A DNA stretch of 64,000 nucleotides from CAZUQP01 sp964622455 (GTDB taxonomy: Bacteria > Pseudomonadota > Gammaproteobacteria > DSM-16500): the NCBI GenBank assembly GCA_964622455.1, contig CAZUQP010000011.1, positions 1 through 64,000 on the forward strand, read 5' to 3'. The notes beneath the pieces are model-generated. The model was not told the DNA's origin. It ran no database searches and worked only from the letters and a program-made list of their open reading frames with translations. The position numbers and the translations under genes are program-made. Position 1 is the first letter of the stretch; each line of letters starts with the position of its first letter. Shown here piece after piece: positions 34,974 through 44,073 of the stretch.

Positions 34974-35991
34974 CGAACGATTCATAGAAAGACTGGCGTT
35001 TATCGCTAGTTTTTTTGCGTTAGGCGTGATTGCATTGGGCGCATTCACGCGCTTGATGGACGCGGGCCTTGGGTGCCCTGATTGGCCTTTTTGTTATGGG
35101 CGGATGATTTTACCGCTGACAGATGCAGCGCACTTGCACATGATGCATGAAGTAAATCATTGGGTTGCCTATAAAGCATGGGTGGAGATGATTCACCGTT
35201 ATTTTGTGGGCGGATTAAGTCTATTGATTGTTGCAATGGTTACAATTATTTTTAGCCAAAAAATTCTGCGTGTTCGAAGTAATATTATGTTGTCTTTTTT
35301 TCTCATTGCATTGTTAATCTGTCAAATTATATTAGGGCAGTTAACCGTGACATTAAAATTAATACCGACGATTGTAACCCAGCATTTATTGGGCGGTTTT
35401 TTAATTGTATCGGCATTATGGCTTATTTATTTAAATAATAATCAAAAAAAAATCATTATTTTTTCTGAAAAAAAGAGCATTCAAAAAACAATCCCGTTGG
35501 CTTTTGTGGCTTTATTTTTAATGCTGATCCAAATTTTTTTAGGCGCTTGGACAAGCACTCATTATGCTTCTTTGAGTTGCCCTGATTTTCCTTTTTGCAA
35601 TAATTATCAAAATATGACTCTACATATTAAAGAAGCATTTGCCTTTTTCACACCGCTTGGCCTTAATTATGAGGGTGGATTATTGCCTGATGCTATTCGG
35701 CAAACCATTCATATGGCACATCGTTTGGGTGCGTTAGTGGTGACGCTTTATTTATTTTTATTGATCATAATGGCTTTGCCGAGATTAAAGCAAGATAACA
35801 TTTTTGTGTACCCACTTTATGCTTTGTTAGGTTTTTTATGCATTCAGCTTTGTCTTGGAATTAGTAATGTTATTTTTAAATTGCCTTTAGTGACGGCAAT
35901 CAGTCACACAGTCGTGGCGGCATTATTATTATTGTCGTTAATAACATTTCTTTTTCAATTAATTCGATCAAATCGCAGGGTCTCTTCATGA
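34966..35991 (+). CDS. ctaA: haem A synthase (Cox15/CtaA)
   Basis: CtaA oxidises the haem O methyl group to give haem A. The 341-residue protein has eight membrane helices in two halves, with paired motifs GAFTRLMDAGLGCPDWPFCYG and GAWTSTHYASLSCPDFPFC and conserved histidines (MMHEVNHWVAY, MIHRYF, QHLLGG, MAHRLGA, ISHTVVA). The start is a TTG at 34966 overlapping the previous stop; the next residues fit the family (RLAFIASFFALGVIALGAFTR). Confidence 0.95.
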   Translation: MGSERFIERLAFIASFFALGVIALGAFTRLMDAGLGCPDWPFCYGRMILPLTDAAHLHMMHEVNHWVAYKAWVEMIHRYFVGGLSLLIVAMVTIIFSQKILRVRSNIMLSFFLIALLICQIILGQLTVTLKLIPTIVTQHLLGGFLIVSALWLIYLNNNQKKIIIFSEKKSIQKTIPLAFVALFLMLIQIFLGAWTSTHYASLSCPDFPFCNNYQNMTLHIKEAFAFFTPLGLNYEGGLLPDAIRQTIHMAHRLGALVVTLYLFLLIIMALPRLKQDNIFVYPLYALLGFLCIQLCLGISNVIFKLPLVTAISHTVVAALLLLSLITFLFQLIRSNRRVSS

Positions 35992-36866
35992 AAGCGCATC
36001 TCCATGACTATCTTGAATTGTGCAAACCCAAAGTGGTGCTACTCATGATTTTAACCTCCTTAGTTGGCATGTGTTTAGCGCCCAAATCAGTTTCTCTGCT
36101 GTTTTTGTTGTTTGCTAATTTAGGCATTGCGCTGGTAGCGGCTTCTGCGGCTGCATTAAATCATGTTGCGGATCAACACATTGATAAATTAATGCGTCGT
36201 ACTGAAATGCGGCCGATTGTTCAAGGTAAAATAAGCACGATTCACAGCATTATTTTTGCGGGAATACTTTGTATCTGTGGAACGATAATCTTAATTTTAT
36301 TTACGAATGTATTAACTGCTCTATTAACTTTTTTATCTTTAATTGGTTATGCAGTTTGTTACACACTTTATTTAAAACATGCGACCCCGCAAAATATTGT
36401 CATTGGCGGCATTGCAGGCGCTGTACCGCCTTTGTTAGGTTGGACAGCTGTCACAGGTTCAATCAGTCCCAATGCATTATTGTTGGTGTTGATTATTTAT
36501 GTGTGGACGCCGCCGCATTTTTGGGCGCTTGCAATCCATCGATTGGATGATTATGCAAAAGCGAATGTTCCTATGCTGCCGAATACTCATGGCGTTGCAT
36601 TTACTAAATTAAATATTGTGCTCTATACTGTTTTGCTGATCTTAGCGACGTCACTTCCTTATCTGATCAGAATGTCTGGGCTGATTTATTTTATAGGTGT
36701 CTCGTTAGCGAACGCTGGTTTTTTATTTCAAGTGATACGTTTATTTTGGAGCGAGGATAAAAAACATGCCATGGCCACTTTTAAATATTCTATTTATTAT
36801 TTAGGTATTTTATTTTTGTTGATTTTAGTGGATCACTATTTTTATTTTAGAGGAAATTTGTCATGA
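35988..36866 (+). CDS. ctaB: protohaem IX farnesyltransferase (haem O synthase)
   Basis: CtaB adds a farnesyl chain to protohaem to form haem O, the substrate of CtaA. The 292-residue UbiA-type membrane enzyme has the first Asp-rich motif NHVADQHIDKLMRRT and the second region DYAKANVPMLP, with nine predicted helices. ATG overlaps the ctaA stop by four bases, and the stop overlaps the next start in the same way. Confidence 0.96.
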   Translation: MKAHLHDYLELCKPKVVLLMILTSLVGMCLAPKSVSLLFLLFANLGIALVAASAAALNHVADQHIDKLMRRTEMRPIVQGKISTIHSIIFAGILCICGTIILILFTNVLTALLTFLSLIGYAVCYTLYLKHATPQNIVIGGIAGAVPPLLGWTAVTGSISPNALLLVLIIYVWTPPHFWALAIHRLDDYAKANVPMLPNTHGVAFTKLNIVLYTVLLILATSLPYLIRMSGLIYFIGVSLANAGFLFQVIRLFWSEDKKHAMATFKYSIYYLGILFLLILVDHYFYFRGNLS

Positions 36867-37867
36867 ACCATGCAGAACAAGGTTATACCAAATGGATAGT
36901 TATTATGCTGCTGATGGTTGCGATGCTTGTAGGAATGGAAATTTATTTTGATATGATGCAGAGAAAAGAGCATGCAAATACCATTAAAATTAGCGGGACT
37001 TACTTAGAAGAAGCAAAAGATGTCCCTCATTTTAAACTAAGCGCGAGTGTGGGTAAAACATTTAGTGAAAAAAACCTGCAAGGCCATTGGACGATGATGT
37101 TTTTTGGGTTTACCAATTGTGGCATGGTATGTCCAACGACGATGTCTGCATTAAGCGGTATGTATAAAACATTAGAAAAAACTTTGCCTGCTAATCAACT
37201 GCCGGAAGTCGTGATGGTTTCTGTGGATCCAGATCGTGATTCCATTGGGCGCATGAAAGAATATGTCACTTCTTTTGATTCGCATTTTATAGGCCTTAGG
37301 GCGGATATCCAAAAAACCATCGCGCTTGAAAAAGCATTGCATATTGCTGCGGCTAAAATAGAAGCGGGTCCAGGAAAAAACCAATATACCATCAATCATA
37401 GTGCAGAAATTTTATTATTTAATCCGAAAGGACAGTTGCAGGCGTATTTAGATTATCCGCCGACTGCCAAACAATTGGCGGAAGATTATCAACTTATTTT
37501 AAAAGCAACGGAATTAAAGGGAAAATGGATCATTTTAAATTATTGGGCGGCTTGGTGTGAAAGTTGTATGAAAGAAATTCCAGAACTGAATCGCTTTTAT
37601 CAACATCATCAGACTCAAAATGTCGTTTTATATGGTGTTAATTACGATCAGCTGCCGAAAAAAGAATTAACAGAGGCAATACAGAAAACGCATATTATTT
37701 TTCCTGTTTTATTACAAAACCCGGAAGGAATATTTGCGCTGAAAAATATTGAAGCATTGCCTGTCACAGTGGTTATTAATCCAAATGGCAAAATGGTAAA
37801 AAAAATCATGGGAGGCAATACAGAAAAATCTCTCGACAGTCTATTGGCTGATTTAGGCGGTGAGTAA
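36863..37867 (+). CDS. Sco1/SenC-thioredoxin fusion protein
   Basis: A membrane helix (11-28) leads to two thioredoxin folds. The first (45-212) is Sco-type, with copper ligands Cys86 and Cys90 (CGMVCP) and His179 (NHSAEILLF). The second (213-334) is TlpA/thioredoxin-like with a redox CxxC, NYWAAWCESCMKEIP (Cys232, Cys235), and cis-Pro300 (ALPVT). Sco loads CuA, and a TlpA-like reductase normally keeps Sco and CuA cysteines reduced; here both activities appear joined in one 334-residue chain. It is coupled to ctaB and to the following cytochrome gene. The fusion looks continuous, with no stop or frame change. Confidence 0.88.
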   Translation: MNHAEQGYTKWIVIMLLMVAMLVGMEIYFDMMQRKEHANTIKISGTYLEEAKDVPHFKLSASVGKTFSEKNLQGHWTMMFFGFTNCGMVCPTTMSALSGMYKTLEKTLPANQLPEVVMVSVDPDRDSIGRMKEYVTSFDSHFIGLRADIQKTIALEKALHIAAAKIEAGPGKNQYTINHSAEILLFNPKGQLQAYLDYPPTAKQLAEDYQLILKATELKGKWIILNYWAAWCESCMKEIPELNRFYQHHQTQNVVLYGVNYDQLPKKELTEAIQKTHIIFPVLLQNPEGIFALKNIEALPVTVVINPNGKMVKKIMGGNTEKSLDSLLADLGGE

Positions 37868-38294
37868 ACTAAAGAAAAAAATCATGATTATTTTATTATT
37901 CATTCTGAGCGGAGCATTGGGGTTTGTTTTTTCTCTTTATCGATATGAAAGTCATCATGAGGAAGTTGTACAGCAGATTGAGACGTTTCATTACCCTGTG
38001 CTATTTGTTAAGCAATTAACAGGTGATCCGCATGCGGGGAAAAAAATATTTAAGCAATTTTGCGCATCTTGTCATGGTAATCCAGCTTTAATTGATATCA
38101 ATGCGCCGCATATCGGAGATCGTGAAGCTTGGAAGTTAAGGCGTAAAATGGGCATGAAATCATTAATGGAAATGACGATCAATGGGGCAGGTGCAATGCC
38201 TGCGAGAGGGGGTTGTTTTGAATGCAGCGATGCACAATTGCGCGAAGCAGTTCATTATATGTTGAACCAGAGTATGTTAGTGCACGGAGAATAA
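37860..38294 (+). CDS. small membrane-anchored c5-type cytochrome
   Basis: The 144-residue protein (GTG start overlapping the previous gene) has one N-terminal membrane helix and a single haem site CASCH (near residue 68), a MPARGGCFEC loop holding the axial Met and the CxxC pair seen in cytochrome c5. It resembles domains 3 and 4 of the four-haem cytochrome at 28672-30240. It may be an electron donor to the CuA/haem c subunit. Confidence 0.88.
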   Translation: MSKLKKKIMIILLFILSGALGFVFSLYRYESHHEEVVQQIETFHYPVLFVKQLTGDPHAGKKIFKQFCASCHGNPALIDINAPHIGDREAWKLRRKMGMKSLMEMTINGAGAMPARGGCFECSDAQLREAVHYMLNQSMLVHGE

Positions 38295-38295
38295 T

Positions 38296-40206
38296 ATGCA
38301 GAATCGTAAGGAAATTCAGGAGAAAATGAAACATTTTTCCTTTGAAGAATTACTAGAAGAAGAGGGCGTCAATTATCAAGCTCTTTTGCAGGGCGCTATT
38401 TTTTTAAACCGATTGGATATGGTGCGGCGTTTATTAGAAGAAGAATCCATTGATTTGAGCAAGATTGATAGGCAAATAGGTTTAACCCCATTGGGGGAAG
38501 CACTTTATTATTTTAATGAAGAAAATAAAGAGGAAAATAAGGTTTATCCGAACCAATATTTTGATCCTGATATTATTATTGACTTGATTGATGCTCATCA
38601 GGATTTTCAAAATATTTCAGCAGAATTAGAGCTTTTTATAGGAAACCCATCTTTTCGAGAAAAATTAATAGAATTATTTCGTAACAAATTAAATGAGGGG
38701 GATTTTTTTAACAAACGGCATCAGGGGCTCTATTTTTATCTTTATTATTTTTGTAAAAAATTACCATGTGATTTTCTTTCTGGTATTGAGTGGCTGTTTG
38801 GATTGTATCGTAATATCGATGATCCCTTTCTTGCTTTAGAATATCTTGATAGGTTAGGAAAAAACGATATACAAGACGTATATCCTATTAAAATTCTCGC
38901 TTATTTTTTTGCAGCAAAAAAAGTAAAGTTTTCTGCAATGAAAGATTGGTATATCAATTCAGCGATTCTTGCTTATCAAGAATTACAAAAAGCTGGCGTT
39001 GATAATCATGACATCAAATTATTTTTCGGTTTATTGGCACTTTCCAAAAAACCGCAACAAAAAAGATCATTTATTGCTATATTACTTAACTCTCCTCATC
39101 TGAAACAAAAAATGATGGATGAGGAATGCTATCAGGAGGTTATGGATCAGGCGAATAGGTTTCCTCAGTTATTTCCTGATTTTTGCAGGGCGATAGTTTT
39201 GTGTGATCCAAAAAAAATGGATGTGATTTATGGGCAATTAATTGATTATGTCTATAACCAAAATGATGAGATTGAGTTATCGCAAAGAATCGATTCTTTT
39301 TTTGCGGCAGCAGAGATCATTGAACAAAGAGAATCAATTATTGATGCTGCAGATTTATATAAAGACATTATGTATTTTGGAGTGTTAGAAAAAAATATTT
39401 TTTGTGTTAAAAAAAGTATGGATAGATTAATATCCCTAAGAGAACAATATGATTTATCAGCATCAGTCAATGTATCACGAAGAGTAGAGCGCGTTCTTCA
39501 CTTTGGAGATGATTGCATGAATCATTTAAAAGATAGATTTTCACCGCTGCTCATAGAAGCAGATTATCTGCCTGCAGTAGTTAACCGTATTAACCAATTA
39601 AATAGATCAGCTTTTTTCTGTTCTGTTCGCGCATTTTTATATTTATATACCAAGATTTTGTTAATAACTGCTGATTTTGATCGAGTGACTAAAGATAAGG
39701 TTTCAAAAATACGGAAAGAAGCAAAGAAATATATTGAAAAATGGGCTGAGAATACGGACGATCTTTATGGTTATCGAACACTTGCCCGATGGTTCAAGAA
39801 CATTATTAAGTCTCGGCGAACAATGGAGGATCGAGAAGGGGTGCTGCGTAAACCTGACCTTTTTATCATAACCAGTGCAAAAACAGTAGATCAACCCGAA
39901 CTGCGAAGAAATATTAATGAAGCCATAAGACGCTCGTTAATGTTAATGGATATCACGACATGGATAAAGGAACAGGAAGAAGATTTGAAACCTATAGACC
40001 CTATTGATTTACGTAGAAAACCTAAAAAAGCAGTGGTTATAGAATTAAAAGCAGAGCTAAGCCATGAAGAAAAAAGACCTGAACGCCCTATCTCTCCTAT
40101 TGCGCAGATGAATCGATTTTATCAGAAACCCAATCAAGAAGTGCGTGATCAACAGGGCAAAGAAGAAAAAGGATTGATTAAAAAAAGTAATAATTTTAGA
40201 TATTAA
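38296..40206 (+). CDS. 636-residue protein of unknown function, ankyrin-like start
   Basis: I recognise no overall family. Residues ~30-75 (ALLQGAIFLNRLDMVRRLLE then GLTPLGEALYYF) look like one or two degenerate ankyrin repeats; the rest is helical and charged, with no signal peptide or membrane helix, and the last ~60 residues are Lys/Glu/Pro-rich and probably disordered. The ATG is 1 bp after the cytochrome stop but the codon and residue make-up (many Lys, Ile, Asn) differs from the oxidase genes. In Legionellales such long charged proteins with eukaryote-like repeats are often type IV effectors; this is only a hypothesis. Confidence 0.8.
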   Translation: MQNRKEIQEKMKHFSFEELLEEEGVNYQALLQGAIFLNRLDMVRRLLEEESIDLSKIDRQIGLTPLGEALYYFNEENKEENKVYPNQYFDPDIIIDLIDAHQDFQNISAELELFIGNPSFREKLIELFRNKLNEGDFFNKRHQGLYFYLYYFCKKLPCDFLSGIEWLFGLYRNIDDPFLALEYLDRLGKNDIQDVYPIKILAYFFAAKKVKFSAMKDWYINSAILAYQELQKAGVDNHDIKLFFGLLALSKKPQQKRSFIAILLNSPHLKQKMMDEECYQEVMDQANRFPQLFPDFCRAIVLCDPKKMDVIYGQLIDYVYNQNDEIELSQRIDSFFAAAEIIEQRESIIDAADLYKDIMYFGVLEKNIFCVKKSMDRLISLREQYDLSASVNVSRRVERVLHFGDDCMNHLKDRFSPLLIEADYLPAVVNRINQLNRSAFFCSVRAFLYLYTKILLITADFDRVTKDKVSKIRKEAKKYIEKWAENTDDLYGYRTLARWFKNIIKSRRTMEDREGVLRKPDLFIITSAKTVDQPELRRNINEAIRRSLMLMDITTWIKEQEEDLKPIDPIDLRRKPKKAVVIELKAELSHEEKRPERPISPIAQMNRFYQKPNQEVRDQQGKEEKGLIKKSNNFRY

Positions 40207-40231
40207 ATTTTATTTTTAACGAGGAGTCATC

Positions 40232-41794
40232 ATGCAACATTATGATGTGATTATTGCAGGCGGCGGGCCAGTGGGCGCTGCTTTAGGAATAGAATTGGGT
40301 CTTCATCAAATTAATACGTTACTTCTTGAGAAATATGCAACACCGCTTTTATCGCCGCGTGCACAATCACTCAATGCAAGATCCATGGAATTTTTTATCC
40401 GTTGGAAATTAGCGGAAGAATTAAAAGCTAAGCAGCTGCTGCCACCTGATTATCCTATTCAAGGTGTTTGGTGTTCGGGATTGAATGGTAAAACTTATGC
40501 AGTTAGCAGTTCTAATTCAAAATTAAATGATGAAATATCACCTGAGCGCGGTTCGCGTATTCCTTTGTGGTTGACGGAAGAAGTGTTGCGTCAACGATTA
40601 AATGATTTTCCTTGTGTCACTTTTTTAAAACAGCATGCTGTGATGGATGTGTCTCTTGATAAAGAGACTGTAATGATTGATGCGCAAAATCATTTAAATG
40701 AACGAATTCAGTTTTCTGCACCCTATGTTGTTGCCTGCGATGGCGCCAATAGCATTGTTCGTAAAAAAGTGGGCATTGATTTTGAAGCACTTGCAAAACC
40801 TGCGCGTGTTATTAATATCATATTTGAATCGCTTGAATTAGCAAAACATATTACAGTTGAAAAAGGAATTTTATATTATCTTCTTGAGAGTGAAAGACCC
40901 GGTGCGCTTGGGGCGATCGATCTTGCGCGGGGATTATGGTATGCCCAAATCAGAGATGATGGAATTGCTCAATCCATTGAAGAAATGAATATCAATTCTT
41001 TAATTGAAGAACTGACTGGAATTGTTTTCGCAAAAAAAATTATTCAAGCGCATTTTTGGAATATGCATATTCAACTCGCTAATTCTTTTTCTAAAAACAA
41101 TCGTGTTTTTTTAATGGGGGATAGTGCGCATGCATTTGTACCCACGGGCGGTTTTGGATTAAATACCGGCCTTGGAGATGTTGTGAATTTTGGTTGGAAA
41201 TTAGCAGCTGTTATTCAGCAAAAAGCAAAACCAGAATTGCTTAAGACTTACGAACAAGAAAGACGCCCCGTGTGTTTGAATAATCTTAAAGCGGCACAGA
41301 AAAATGCGGATGATATGATGATTCTTCGAAAAGAACATGATCCTCTGAAAGATCCTGAAGGATTTGCTAAAGGCAATGCGATTCTTGCAAAACAACACGC
41401 TCATTCTTTGGGTGCGACCATGGGCTATGCTTATTTTGATTCGCCGTTAACGTTATTACAAAAAGATCAATCTACTGTTCCGATGGAAAATTCTATTTAT
41501 CAACCAACCGTTGCTCCGGGATATTTTTTGCCGCACGTCTCGCTCCCTCATCATTCATCTATTTATAAAATATTATCAGCAACTGCCTGGACACTGATTG
41601 TTTCTGGCGAAGAAGATTTAAAATTAATTGAAGCATGGCAAGAAAAATTTAATCAACATCATATGAGATTAGATATTTTAAATTTACCGAAAAACACCTA
41701 TGCTATTCAATATATTCTCATCAGACCTGATTGGCAGATTGCATATGCAGAAAAAGATTTGAGGCGAGATTATGTTTTCGATTGTTTTAAATAA
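40232..41794 (+). CDS. FAD-dependent aromatic-ring hydroxylase family monooxygenase
   Basis: The 520-residue protein has the FAD motif VIIAGGGPVGAALGIELG at the start, the DG motif CDGANSIVRKKVGI, and the GD motif FLMGDSAHAFVPTGGFGLNTGLGDVVNFGWKL. A C-terminal thioredoxin-like domain (~430-520) resembles the MhpA/phenol hydroxylase group. It uses NAD(P)H and O2 to hydroxylate a substrate; which one is unknown. It stands alone with GAGGAG before ATG 40232. Confidence 0.9.
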   Translation: MQHYDVIIAGGGPVGAALGIELGLHQINTLLLEKYATPLLSPRAQSLNARSMEFFIRWKLAEELKAKQLLPPDYPIQGVWCSGLNGKTYAVSSSNSKLNDEISPERGSRIPLWLTEEVLRQRLNDFPCVTFLKQHAVMDVSLDKETVMIDAQNHLNERIQFSAPYVVACDGANSIVRKKVGIDFEALAKPARVINIIFESLELAKHITVEKGILYYLLESERPGALGAIDLARGLWYAQIRDDGIAQSIEEMNINSLIEELTGIVFAKKIIQAHFWNMHIQLANSFSKNNRVFLMGDSAHAFVPTGGFGLNTGLGDVVNFGWKLAAVIQQKAKPELLKTYEQERRPVCLNNLKAAQKNADDMMILRKEHDPLKDPEGFAKGNAILAKQHAHSLGATMGYAYFDSPLTLLQKDQSTVPMENSIYQPTVAPGYFLPHVSLPHHSSIYKILSATAWTLIVSGEEDLKLIEAWQEKFNQHHMRLDILNLPKNTYAIQYILIRPDWQIAYAEKDLRRDYVFDCFK

Positions 41795-41804
41795 TATTTT
41801 TTAT

Positions 41805-42128
41805 TTAAAAAATAACACCGATAAGAAGTCGGTCATGAGCAATGACTTCTGCATAAATGAGCAGTGCAAGTGATATCAGAAATCGCACATGCACATCAAT
41901 GTCATAAATGAATGGCACTTTTACGCCGCCGAAAGCGACCCCTGTGAAGACTGTCAGAATGAGCAAAGGCAGCCAGGCAAATAAACAAATGGCTAAGATT
42001 CGTCGCTTGAATAGTAGAAGTGGTTTTTTTGCTAACCCAGTCCACAAATAAAACCGATAGAGTAATCCACCTGATACTAGCGAGAAATCGACAGGGTCGT
42101 CCTGTTTGCTTGACTTATCCATAGTCAT
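41805..42128 (-). pseudogene. N-terminal piece of a membrane protein
   Basis: A frame of 107 residues with GGAG before the ATG. It has a cytosolic start and two hydrophobic helices (ILAICLFAWLPLLILTVF, FLISLALLIYAEVIAHDRL). The block GVKVPFIYDIDVHVRFLISL..AEVIAHDRL recalls the start of larger (>300 residues) multi-helix membrane proteins of unknown function, so the C-terminal two-thirds seem to be missing. The end abuts, tail to tail, the monooxygenase gene across a short AT palindrome, suggesting loss by rearrangement. A short genuine protein is the alternative. Confidence 0.4.
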
Positions 42129-42245
42129 TTTTATCTCCGTTGGGCGGCATTTTTTTCCATGATTTAAATTATCTTTGCATAGCCATTGAAAACGATCAAT
42201 ATATTAGTTTTTGACGTTAAAGATCTAGGGAATAGGGGAAGTATT

Positions 42246-42449
42246 ATGCTGGGATGGATTGTGAGGGTACTTCTGGTTTTAGCGGGTTTTATTACGAGTT
42301 TATTCGTTTCGCGCGATGCGCTTAAATTTGATGTTATCCAGATGGTCGTTGCAGTTTTGCTATTTACGCTTTTAGTGGCGATCGTTGCTTTTTGGCCTAT
42401 GTTAAAGGCTTGGTTTATGCGTGTAACGAGAAAAGAGAAAAAATTCTAA
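42246..42449 (+). CDS. 67-residue two-helix membrane protein
   Basis: ATG 42246 has AGGGGAAG at ideal spacing. The product has two hydrophobic helices (MLGWIVRVLLVLAGFITSLFV and VIQMVVAVLLFTLLVAIVAFW) and a basic tail (MRVTRKEKKF). No family recognised. It ends 5 bp before the tRNA-Met fragment that marks the left edge of the island, so it is probably the last core gene before it. Confidence 0.6.
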   Translation: MLGWIVRVLLVLAGFITSLFVSRDALKFDVIQMVVAVLLFTLLVAIVAFWPMLKAWFMRVTRKEKKF

Positions 42450-42454
42450 TTTGA

Positions 42455-42500
42455 GTGGCTATGGGTGGACTCGAACCACCAACCTCAGCATTATGAGTGC
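42455..42500. repeat. left attachment-site repeat: 3' half of tRNA-Met
   Basis: These 46 bases match 45750-45795 inside the tRNA-Met gene with one mismatch, in the same orientation. They cover the anticodon (CAT on the minus strand), T-arm and acceptor 3' side, but the 5' half of the tRNA is absent, so this is not a working gene. Direct repeats of a tRNA 3' half are the usual footprint of tyrosine-recombinase islands. Confidence 0.85.
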
Positions 42501-42582
42501 TAAATTTGAATGTGTCTCAGTGAATTCCTATGAGTGATGGGCGGTGGCGAAGTTGGTAGAGGCGGCTTGATTTTTGCCTAGA

Positions 42583-43734
42583 TTACCTGTCATTTCCTAT
42601 GAAAATATCAAGATACTCTTTATAAACATAAGACTGACCATATTTTTTATCTTTATCTTTTGGCGTAAGAATTCCTATTTTAATAAATCGTTCAATGACA
42701 GTTTGTGCCCCAGCTCTTGTAAAGCCAGTCCATTTCTGGAGGAGAGCATTGTTCACAATAGGTTGTTTATATAGTTCGCGCAGTACGGGCACAGCACTTT
42801 CAGCAGCTCGTTTGCCAAACATTTGTATTTTTTGCATGTCTTTCTCCCTGAGCTTTGTGATTTTATCGACAATCTCAATTGCTTCGTTGGCTATTTCAAT
42901 AACACCATCAAGGAAGAATTCTACCCATTCAAAAATTTTCCCATTATGGTAGCTGAAGAGTTTCTCATAATAGGTATTTTGATGTTTTTTGAAATAGGAC
43001 GATAAAAACAAAACAGGGTATTCTAAAAAATTTTCTTTCCATAAGTAAAAAGTAATTAACATTCTTCCTGTTCTGCCATTGCCATCTAGAAAGGGATGGA
43101 TAGTTTCAAATTGCGCATGGATTAACCCGGATTTTATCACAGTGGGTATAGGGCTATCTGCATGCAAAAAATTCTCTAGATCATTAAGAGATGTTTGCAT
43201 GTCAGCAACAGGTGGTGGAACGAATCTTGCGTTATCAGGCCGGGTGCCGCCTATCCAATTTTGGCTTTTCCTAAACTCCCCTGGATCACTGAAATGGGTT
43301 GCTCGTGCTTCGTGCATAAGTTTCTTATGGAGTTCTCGTATAAACCGCAAGGTGATTGGAAAATCATCTTCTTTTACACGCTTTATTCCATAGTTAACCG
43401 CTTTAATATAATGCAAAATATCATCTACGTCCGATGGAATGTTCGCATTTGTGTTTACTTCTGCCTCAATAGCATCAACCATGGTTGCCATGGTTCCTTC
43501 AATTTGGCTTGAAGATGCAGCATCTTTTCTTAAATACATAAGAAGGAAAAAATCTATGTCAGGAAGACGTTTTGTAACCCCATCAAGTTTTCCAATGAGT
43601 CGTGTGGCTTTTTCATTTTTTACCAATATGTTATGTGCAAAATCAAAGCCGCTTTTAGGAGGAAATGGGTGGGGAATGAAGGCCTTGAAGCCTTGTGGTT
43701 GCTTTCTAAGGACGCCTATTTCAATTAATTTCAT
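42583..43734 (-). CDS. class II Fic family protein (putative AMP-transferase)
   Basis: The 383-residue protein has the intact Fic motif HPFLDGNGRTGR (catalytic His213) and an N-terminal inhibitory helix motif SSSQIEGT with Glu79, which makes it class II (self-inhibited). The Fic_N domain covers ~20-105, the Fic core ~125-225, and a winged-helix domain ~315-380 (NNALLQKWTGFTRAGAQTVIERFIKIGIL). Fic enzymes transfer AMP from ATP to a protein hydroxyl. The protein is likely cytosolic and possibly DNA-binding. It is the only intact gene in the tRNA-Met island. Confidence 0.92.
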   Translation of the reverse strand: MKLIEIGVLRKQPQGFKAFIPHPFPPKSGFDFAHNILVKNEKATRLIGKLDGVTKRLPDIDFFLLMYLRKDAASSSQIEGTMATMVDAIEAEVNTNANIPSDVDDILHYIKAVNYGIKRVKEDDFPITLRFIRELHKKLMHEARATHFSDPGEFRKSQNWIGGTRPDNARFVPPPVADMQTSLNDLENFLHADSPIPTVIKSGLIHAQFETIHPFLDGNGRTGRMLITFYLWKENFLEYPVLFLSSYFKKHQNTYYEKLFSYHNGKIFEWVEFFLDGVIEIANEAIEIVDKITKLREKDMQKIQMFGKRAAESAVPVLRELYKQPIVNNALLQKWTGFTRAGAQTVIERFIKIGILTPKDKDKKYGQSYVYKEYLDIFIGNDR

Positions 43735-43815
43735 AAGTTTATTTTCATCTTTTATTGAATAGATACAAAGTATGCATGTTTGTATCTATTTGGTCAAGAG
43801 ATGGATACAACTTTT

Positions 43816-44073
43816 TTAGTTTAAATTGAGGTGAGGTAATGGGGCAATCATCCGGGTGCTTATTGGCGATTCTCTACGATCGTCATTATCGACACATAGT
43901 ATAGGGCATAGCTTCAAGAGTGGAATTGCATGATGTGCATATTCTGTTTGTGATGGGATAACACCCTTGAGAGTATCTTCCAGATTATCTTTATTGCAGG
44001 AGATAAGTTTTAGGATAGGCGATAATGTTGCTGCGTCGAAATTAGGGATAATATCTTTAAAAAAATTAGTCAA
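43816..44073 (-). CDS. doubtful small ORF in the island
   Basis: An 85-residue frame opening with TTG and with no good ribosome site. The frame is open for 22 more codons upstream without an ATG. Sequence such as NFDAATLSPILKLISCNKDNLEDTLKG is helix-like, but no family is recognised. It may be the remnant of a larger gene or may not be coding. Confidence 0.25.
   Translation of the reverse strand: MTNFFKDIIPNFDAATLSPILKLISCNKDNLEDTLKGVIPSQTEYAHHAIPLLKLCPILCVDNDDRRESPISTRMIAPLPHLNLN

Noticed and set aside
41795..41814. AT-only palindrome between the monooxygenase and the truncated membrane gene
   Set aside because: An 8-bp A/T stem is expected by chance in such AT-rich sequence; I would not call it a terminator.
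43079..43762. Long plus-strand frames opposite the Fic gene
   Set aside because: They are antisense to a protein with intact catalytic motifs and show no family pattern or ribosome site.
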